Shown piece by piece: positions 58,847 to 64,000 of a stretch of DNA of 64,000 bases. Below the pieces are notes generated by a model. The model ran no database searches. It was not told the origin of the DNA and was given only the letters and a program-made list of their open reading frames with translations. Both the position numbers and the translations under genes were made by a program. Location of the stretch: contig NZ_SRPF01000002.1 in NCBI RefSeq assembly GCF_004785685.1, positions 124,001-188,000 on the forward strand, given 5' to 3'. Position 1 is the first letter of the stretch, and each line of letters opens with the position of its first letter. The DNA is from Marinobacter confluentis. GTDB lineage: Bacteria > Pseudomonadota > Gammaproteobacteria > Pseudomonadales > Oleiphilaceae.

Positions 58847-58903
58847 TTGGGGTCAGACCCCAGTGCATTTGGCCAGCTAAAATGCATTGGGGTCTGACCC
58901 CAA
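58847..58903. repeat. BIME-like palindrome, GGGGTCAGACCCC family, second copy
   Basis: 24-bp arms (58847-58870 and 58880-58903) pair at 23 of 24 positions, each holding GGGGTCAGACCCC; loop 9 nt. It fills the gap between two convergent stop codons, touching the sbcB stop. The arms share the palindrome core with 45517. Confidence 0.85.
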
Positions 58904-60349
58904 TCAGAGGTAGGGGATCAGGGATTCGCCGTAGAGGTGCAGCTCCTCGAGGATCTGGCGCTTCTGGGGTGTCAGTTCGGGGTCTGCGGCCAGGCGTTGC
59001 AGTTCCTGGGCGAAGGCTTCGAGCGACAGCCAGCCTTTTTTGGGGTGCATCAGGCGTTGACCACGAAATTCTTCCCAGCGTTCCATTTCTTCGCCAATGA
59101 GTGTGCTCGGATAGTTTCTGGCCCGGAACCGGAAGACCAGTTCGGCCAGGCGCTCGTCCTCGAAATGAACTTCCTGTTCACCCAGGGTTTCGATCGGTTG
59201 CTTAAGCAGCCAGTTCAGGGTTTCCCGATCAGACTTGCTAATAAACCCGCCGGCATAGAGTTGCTCGTCCGGGTCCGTCAGATCACCTTCGTGGGGTTGG
59301 TCGAAAGCCTCGGCGATACGGGCGGGAAGATCTGGCGCTTCCCTCAATAGTGAAAGATTGCGTCGCAGGCGTTCACCATCAAGCTCCAGTGACGCCAGTC
59401 GGTCTTCCGGTATGGACTTCAGCATGGCTGAGGGCGCAAGCACCGGGCATTTGTTGAGCTGCACCCCTTTCAATGCAAACCGGCTAACGCCCTCCCCTAG
59501 CTCTGCCTGAGAGGTAAACACCCTCGCCCGAATCTGTTCCGGCGTGGCCTGAATCAGCTCGGTCGGGTCTTCCCGCAGGTCATACACAATCACCAGGTTC
59601 TTGTTGGTGGGGTGCTCCGCGACCGGAGCGACCATCGCGCAGCAGCCCCGGGAAGCCGGATATTTTGCCGAGATGTGAAACACCGGCTTCATGGTAGCAG
59701 TGTCCAGCATGGCCCGTGCGGAGTGCTTGTCCTTATTGTTGAGCACAAAATCAAACAGCTTTGGCTGCTTTTCCTTGATCAACTTTGCCATGGCAATGGT
59801 CGCTTCCACATCCGACATGGCATCGTGGGCGCTCTCGTGGCTGATGCCGTTGGCCGCCGTCAGTTCTTCCAGCCGGAAACTCGGGCTGCCGTCCTCCTTG
59901 GTGGGCCAGTTGATGCCTTCCGGGCGCAGGGCATAGGTCAGCCGCACCATATCAATAATGTCCCAGCGGGAATTACCGTTCTGCCATTCCCGGGCATAAG
60001 GATCACGCAAGTTGCGGTAAAGAGTGTGGCGGGTGACCTCGTCGTCAAACCGCAGGCTGTTGTAACCCACCACACAGGTACCGGGCTGGCTGAAAGCCTC
60101 GTTGATCTGGGCGATAAATTCGGCTTCGGGATAGCCTTCCTGCAGGGCTTTCTGCGGGGTAATGCCAGTGATCAGGCAAGCCTGGGGGGACGGAAGATAA
60201 TCATCAGCCGGGCGGCAGTAGATAACCAGGGGATCTTCGATGATGTTCAGGTCGGCATCGGTGCGAACGCCGGCGAACTGGCAGGGCCGGTCATGGATGG
60301 GGTCGACCCCGAAGGTCTCGTAATCGTGCCAGTAGAAAGAGCGGATCAC
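58904..60349 (-). CDS. sbcB: Exodeoxyribonuclease I
   Basis: Single-strand-specific 3'-5' exonuclease, 481 aa (E. coli 475), acting in recombination and mismatch repair. The DnaQ-like core begins FYWHDYETFGVDP, giving the first acidic pair, with YNSLRFDDEVTRHTLYRN and ESAHDAMSDVEATIAMAK. The C-terminal ExoI_C region follows. GTG start at 60349 with AGGAG 9 nt upstream. Convergent with the TPR gene. Confidence 0.95.
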   Translation of the reverse strand: MIRSFYWHDYETFGVDPIHDRPCQFAGVRTDADLNIIEDPLVIYCRPADDYLPSPQACLITGITPQKALQEGYPEAEFIAQINEAFSQPGTCVVGYNSLRFDDEVTRHTLYRNLRDPYAREWQNGNSRWDIIDMVRLTYALRPEGINWPTKEDGSPSFRLEELTAANGISHESAHDAMSDVEATIAMAKLIKEKQPKLFDFVLNNKDKHSARAMLDTATMKPVFHISAKYPASRGCCAMVAPVAEHPTNKNLVIVYDLREDPTELIQATPEQIRARVFTSQAELGEGVSRFALKGVQLNKCPVLAPSAMLKSIPEDRLASLELDGERLRRNLSLLREAPDLPARIAEAFDQPHEGDLTDPDEQLYAGGFISKSDRETLNWLLKQPIETLGEQEVHFEDERLAELVFRFRARNYPSTLIGEEMERWEEFRGQRLMHPKKGWLSLEAFAQELQRLAADPELTPQKRQILEELHLYGESLIPYL

Positions 60350-60396
60350 CGTTCAGAGCTCCTGCGCAGAATCAAATGGGATTGCTGCGCAGTCTA

Positions 60397-61257
60397 TCAG
60401 AACATCCCGGTGCCGCGATGGGTGCGTTCACGCTGAACGCCGTTCTGCAGTGTCTGCATGTCCAGGTTCATACTGGTGGGCAGGTTCATGAACACCCCTT
60501 CTGGGCCCTGAATAACACCGGCACCATTCACCTGCTGCCAGTTCACCGATTCCTGCTGGAACGCCATAAACAGATCATTAGTGAACCCGACGGTACCGTC
60601 ACCGTTATCCACACCCACATTCATGGATTTGATGTTGGTCAGCGCCACGCACTGATCAGGTGATGAGCAGGTGCCATCAGCACCGGGAATGCCGATCTGG
60701 GTTGCGCGGCGTTTGGTGGCAATACCGCTCTCATCGAACAGGGTGGCATCTACCTGGGTGCCATCTTCCTGCGTCAGCTTGATGCCCAGATTGCCGCTGA
60801 AGCTGGCGAAATCGCCGGACAGTGTGCCCCGGGCCTCGCCAAAGCCCATGCGAAAACCAGACAGCTCACCGTCGCGTTTAGCCAATTCAAAATATGGCTG
60901 CGCGCCCTGGAACCGAACCACCTCACCCGCCGCGTAGGTCTGGCCGTCGATCTGGACGCGGTTTGGATCCTCGGCGTAGTGGCCCAGGGCAAGGTCAGAC
61001 ACAGCCAGGTCAGCGCCGGCGTCATCGCCGCCCATTACCGCGTCATCCACGTTCAGGCGGGTTTTAACATCCATGCCCATGGTCACGCGGGTGAAGTTAT
61101 GGGTGCCATCCCCGGCGTTATCCACAGTCATCAACGCCTGCCCCTGAACCTCACTCATTTCGGCGTCGGAAATGGGCTCAAGCTCTGCCACTGCCAGGGG
61201 AGACAACCCAAGGCATAGGGTGATGGGAACAGCGAAGCGAACTGCATCCTTTTTCAT
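60397..61257 (-). CDS. Secreted protein of unknown function (FilA/DUF6160-like)
   Basis: 286 aa with a signal peptide (FAVPITLCLGLSPLAVA). Right after it comes ELEPISDAEMSEVQGQA, a segment recurrent in surface or pilus-associated proteins such as Acinetobacter FilA. The rest is beta-rich and acidic. A CSSPDQC pair may form a disulfide. Likely envelope-exported; function not known. No fil-type neighbours are present. Confidence 0.7.
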   Translation of the reverse strand: MKKDAVRFAVPITLCLGLSPLAVAELEPISDAEMSEVQGQALMTVDNAGDGTHNFTRVTMGMDVKTRLNVDDAVMGGDDAGADLAVSDLALGHYAEDPNRVQIDGQTYAAGEVVRFQGAQPYFELAKRDGELSGFRMGFGEARGTLSGDFASFSGNLGIKLTQEDGTQVDATLFDESGIATKRRATQIGIPGADGTCSSPDQCVALTNIKSMNVGVDNGDGTVGFTNDLFMAFQQESVNWQQVNGAGVIQGPEGVFMNLPTSMNLDMQTLQNGVQRERTHRGTGMF

Positions 61258-61437
61258 AGATCCGTGTCTCTGAGTCGTCAGCCGGCAAGCAATCAGCCGG
61301 CTGCCTATGTAACATCTTGTTATCGCAGCAAGGCCATACTATCCCAGGCAGACCCGCCAATAGAGTGAGGCAGTTCACAGGCCATAGAATTCACCTATCC
61401 CACTGCTATACTGAAGAAAATAACAACCGGAGCCACC

Positions 61438-62451
61438 ATGACCATCCGAGTCCTGATCTGCGATGACTCCTCCATGGCGCGCAAACAGATGGCCCGCGCC
61501 CTACCCAAAAACTGGAAAGCAGATGTCACCTTCGCCTTTGACGGACGCCACGGCCTTGAGCGGCTGAAAGAAACCGGGTCAGAGCTGTTGTTCCTGGACC
61601 TGAACATGCCGGAAATGGACGGCTATCAGGTATTGAAGGCGATTCGCGAGCAGGATCTGCCGGTGCTGACCATTGTGGTGTCTGGGGACATTCAGCCGGA
61701 AGCGCGGGAGCGGGTGCGCAAACTCGGCGCCATCGACTTCATCAAAAAACCCACGGACACCGACCAGGTTGCCCGTATCCTCCGGGACTATGGCTTTCTG
61801 CAACCCGACGAATTCGAAACCGGGAAAGCGCGGCCCGGGCCCACGCCACCAGAACCCACCCCGGTCAGCCTGCCGGACTACCTTCAGGAAATCTCCAACG
61901 TTGCCATGGGGCGCTCTTCAGACCTGCTGGCAAGGCTGCTGAAGGTATTCGTGAAACAGCCGATTCCCCGTGTCGAAATGATCACCACCAGCGAACTGAG
62001 CATGGCAATTTCCGCGGCCGACACCCACACCCGGTATTCCGCCGTTTGCCAGGGGTTTCTCGGGGCCGGTATCGCCGGTGAGGCCATGCTGCTGTTCGCC
62101 GATGCCAATTTCGACGAAATGGCAAAACTGCTGATGTATGAAGAAGGCACCACCGAAAACCTGCAGGTGGAGGTGCTGATGGACATGTCCAGCATCCTGT
62201 TCGGGGCCTTTATCAACGGCATAAGTGACCAGCTGGATATCAAGCTGCGCCTGGGCCACCCGACCGTTCTGGGGCAGCACCGCAAGGTTGGCGACCTGCT
62301 GGACTATCACCGTTCGAAACAGGAAAAACTGCTGTGTATTGAAATCGGCTATGAGCTGGAAAACACCAACATCAGTTGCGACATGCTGATTCTGCTGACC
62401 GAAGATTCAGTGCCCTTTCTGAAACAACGCCTGAAATACCTGGTGGACTGA
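61438..62451 (+). CDS. Response regulator with CheC-like output domain
   Basis: 337 aa. REC domain (residues 4-120) with Asp54 (LFLDLNMPEMDG) and Lys in FIKKP. A proline-rich linker (RPGPTPPEPTPV) leads to a CheC/CheX-like domain (about 150-335; SILFGAFINGISDQL). In CheC the phosphatase motif is E-x-x-N; here the aligned segment reads DMSS, so the catalytic Glu/Asn are not obvious and dephosphorylation activity is doubtful. The PAS gene starts 2 bp after its stop, indicating one operon. Confidence 0.85.
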   Translation: MTIRVLICDDSSMARKQMARALPKNWKADVTFAFDGRHGLERLKETGSELLFLDLNMPEMDGYQVLKAIREQDLPVLTIVVSGDIQPEARERVRKLGAIDFIKKPTDTDQVARILRDYGFLQPDEFETGKARPGPTPPEPTPVSLPDYLQEISNVAMGRSSDLLARLLKVFVKQPIPRVEMITTSELSMAISAADTHTRYSAVCQGFLGAGIAGEAMLLFADANFDEMAKLLMYEEGTTENLQVEVLMDMSSILFGAFINGISDQLDIKLRLGHPTVLGQHRKVGDLLDYHRSKQEKLLCIEIGYELENTNISCDMLILLTEDSVPFLKQRLKYLVD

Positions 62452-62453
62452 CC

Positions 62454-62939
62454 ATGACCATTGACGCAGACGACGCAAATTCCTTTCACTGGTTGGTCGA
62501 CATGCTGGAGTCCGTGGAAGTCGGCCTTGTGGTCATAGGCCTGGATTTCCGGGTTCAGATCTGGAATGGCTTCATGGAACACCACAGCGGCCTGTCCGCC
62601 GGCAAAATCCAGGGCCGCAGCCTGTTTGATGCGTTTCCGGACATCCCCAGAGCCTGGCTGACCCGCAAGGTAGATTCCGTCGCAATGCTCAACACCCGCG
62701 CGTTCACATCCTGGGAACAACGCCCTTACCTGTTCCGATTTCGCAACACCCGTCCAATTACCGGCACCGAAGAATTCATGTACCAGAACCTGACCATCAG
62801 CCCCCTGGCTGGCATCGACGGCAAGGTCGAGAAAGTCTGCCTGATGGTTTACGACGTGACCGACATCGCTACCAGCAAACAGGCCCTTGAAAAAGCCAAT
62901 GCGCAATTGGAAGAGATAAACAGGAATGGCCGGGGATAA
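62454..62939 (+). CDS. PAS domain protein
   Basis: 161 aa. A single PAS domain (VEVGLVVIGLDFRVQIWNGF, GRSLFDAF) spans residues 20-145, followed by a short coiled coil (KQALEKANAQLEEINRNG) and no output domain. It may be a small sensor or adaptor that works with the REC-CheC-like protein encoded just upstream. ATG 62454, 2 bp after that stop; the longer frame from 62376 overlaps the preceding gene. C-terminal end may have been truncated before an enzymatic domain. Confidence 0.85.
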   Translation: MTIDADDANSFHWLVDMLESVEVGLVVIGLDFRVQIWNGFMEHHSGLSAGKIQGRSLFDAFPDIPRAWLTRKVDSVAMLNTRAFTSWEQRPYLFRFRNTRPITGTEEFMYQNLTISPLAGIDGKVEKVCLMVYDVTDIATSKQALEKANAQLEEINRNGRG

Positions 62940-62963
62940 GGAGAGAGATTGCGGGGTAATGGC

Positions 62964-63000
62964 GTAGGTCGGATTAGGCCCAACGGGGCGTAATCCGACA
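62964..63000. repeat. REP-like element with 5'-GTAG
   Basis: GTAG followed by an imperfect palindrome with arms GTCGGATTA and TAATCCGAC (62968-62976, 62991-62999). This is the layout of GTAG-class REP elements mobilised by RAYT transposases. Located between convergent PAS and MvaT-family genes. Confidence 0.7.
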
Positions 63001-63020
63001 CCACACTCAACAGGATACGA

Positions 63021-63389
63021 TCAATCCTGCTGCCAGCTCTGTACCGCTTCCTTGCCGTGCTTCTTACGCCACTCATTCAGCGTTTTATGGTTGCCGCCGC
63101 GGGTCTGAACCACTTCCCCGGTATGCGGGTTCTTGTAGGTTTTCATCGGGCGCTTGGCACGGGTGCCGCCAGTAGCTGCGACTTTACCACCAGAAATGCT
63201 GGGATCAATCGCGGAAAGAATCTGCAGCACATCTTTCGGTGCTTTCTTGTATTCTTTCATCAAATCGCGAACCTTGTTTTCAAATTCCAGCTCGCCTTTC
63301 AAAGCCTGATCCTGCTCCAGTTGTGCCAGTTCTTCAGAAAGCTTTTCCATAAGCTGCTTTTTCTGGTAATAATCGTTGATCTTTGCCAT
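63021..63389 (-). CDS. mvaT: H-NS-like nucleoid protein, MvaT family
   Basis: 122 aa xenogeneic-silencing protein that binds AT-rich DNA. The N-terminal coiled coil oligomerises (MAKINDYYQKKQLMEKLSEEL). The C-terminal DNA-binding motif is very close to MvaT (KTYKNPHTGEVVQTRGGNHK, TLNEWRKKHGKEAVQSW). The ATG at 63389 is chosen over a TTG three codons earlier. Its own upstream region is AT-rich, compatible with autoregulation. Confidence 0.92.
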   Translation of the reverse strand: MAKINDYYQKKQLMEKLSEELAQLEQDQALKGELEFENKVRDLMKEYKKAPKDVLQILSAIDPSISGGKVAATGGTRAKRPMKTYKNPHTGEVVQTRGGNHKTLNEWRKKHGKEAVQSWQQD

Positions 63390-63509
63390 GGATAACAAAA
63401 CCTTTATTTATGGTTTACTTTTTTGATGAAAATGACTGGAAGTCGGACCCAATAATAATTTAATAATTTATTTATAGCAAAATTTTTGATTTACCGGATT
63501 TTAATCCAT

Positions 63510-63536
63510 AAAAAAGCCGGCACATCTAGCCGGCTT
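63510..63536 (-). terminator. Rho-independent terminator of the UDP-sugar dehydrogenase gene
   Basis: Stem AAGCCGGC/GCCGGCTT, 7-nt loop, T-run on the minus strand; 23 bp after the stop of the partial gene that enters from the right edge. Confidence 0.88.
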
Positions 63537-63559
63537 CTGGCATTGTCATAAAGAAGTAT

Positions 63560-64000
63560 TTACAACCGTAAATCTGCCTCACCCAAAGGCAGCACACCCT
63601 TGAGATCAAACAACACACCGCCGGGCTTCATAAACTGTCGAAGTTCATCCGATGTCAGGCTTGCATATTCGCGATGGGGAACGGCAAGTAACACGGCATC
63701 ATAGAATCCATTCTGTGGATTCTGATCAAGTTTGACACCGTATTCCTCGTGGGCTTCCTCACTGCTTGCCCAGCAATCGGTAATATCCACATGGCAGCCA
63801 AACTCTTTCAGCTCTTTAACCACATCAATTACCCGGGTATTCCGTAAATCCGGGCAATTCTCTTTAAATGTGAAACCCATAATCAGCACTTTGGCATTGG
63901 CAACGGTATGACCTGCCTTGATCATCGCCTTGACCAGCTCAGACGCCGCATATGGGCCCATATTGTCGTTTACCCGCCGGCCCGCCAGGATGATTTCGGG
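63560..64000 (-). CDS. UDP-sugar dehydrogenase, C-terminal part (TviB/WbpA-like); 5' end outside window
   Basis: The visible 146 C-terminal residues belong to the UDP-glucose/GDP-mannose dehydrogenase family, which oxidises C6 of UDP-sugars for capsule or O-antigen. Upstream of the first ATG at 63961 the frame stays open to the window edge (PEIILAGRRVNDNMG), matching TviB/WbpA. VLIMGFTFKENCPDLRNTRVIDVV is the C-terminal domain signature. The complete gene is longer, so the coordinates are partial. Confidence 0.9.
   Translation of the reverse strand, partial: PEIILAGRRVNDNMGPYAASELVKAMIKAGHTVANAKVLIMGFTFKENCPDLRNTRVIDVVKELKEFGCHVDITDCWASSEEAHEEYGVKLDQNPQNGFYDAVLLAVPHREYASLTSDELRQFMKPGGVLFDLKGVLPLGEADLRL

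Overview
The window looks like a chromosomal segment of a marine gammaproteobacterium, most probably Marinobacter or a close relative. This is inferred from the protein sequences, a TAXI-type TRAP transporter, an MvaT-type H-NS protein, a flagellar filament locus, and a pepN-DUF2797-yeaC-rhomboid-phosphatase-nadK gene order that recalls Pseudomonas. Coding density is high. I see no prophage, integrase, transposase or CRISPR array; repeats are limited to short intergenic palindromes.

Layout. 1-5182 (minus): translation cluster thrS-infC-rpmI-rplT-pheS-pheT (pheT cut by the window edge), preceded by a tRNA-like thrS leader. 5339-8997: TRAP fused permease and TAXI binding protein. 9175-14300: RND/MMPL transporter, YCF48-type beta-propeller protein and DUF1329 protein. 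14464-22636: pepN, DUF2797, yeaC, rhomboid protease, phosphatase, nadK and a coiled-coil protein. In the gap between yeaC and the rhomboid gene, on the opposite strand, lies a Fur-box promoter followed 60-90 nt later by a strong terminator. This is a very likely iron-regulated small RNA. 22745-26016: fadH with a divergent AraC-type regulator. 26023-26747: a 28-aa acidic ORF, tRNA-Asp and tRNA-Val with their promoter, and a small ORF.

26793-31366: a lipoprotein, a membrane coiled-coil protein, purE, purK and sodB. 31629-36297: a GGDEF/EAL protein, LemA and an M48 protease. 36331-39954: gspN-gspC-gspD. 40114-42860: groES-groEL with a heat-shock promoter, and fxsA. 42968-47172: an SDR, an alkyltransferase-like protein, an AmpG-like permease, yajQ and a REC/degenerate-GGDEF response regulator, followed by a candidate structured RNA. 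47442-49574: argG and a periplasmic binding-like protein. 49582-58842: flagellar filament locus (fliS, fliD, flaG, two divergent flagellin genes and a TPR/methyltransferase-like protein). 58904-64000: sbcB, a secreted protein, a REC-CheC/PAS pair, an MvaT-family gene and the start of a nucleotide-sugar dehydrogenase gene.

How it fits together. Fur can be expected to silence the small RNA in iron-replete cells. On iron starvation the RNA could pair with mRNAs such as sodB, which is in this window and carries a complementary purine run over its ribosome-binding site. The filament genes have recognisable sigma-28 promoters (minus-strand flagellin, fliD) and a candidate sigma-54 promoter (plus-strand flagellin), which suggests staged filament assembly. 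Three signalling proteins (a GGDEF/EAL phosphodiesterase candidate, REC-GGDEF-like, REC-CheC-like) lie near motility functions.
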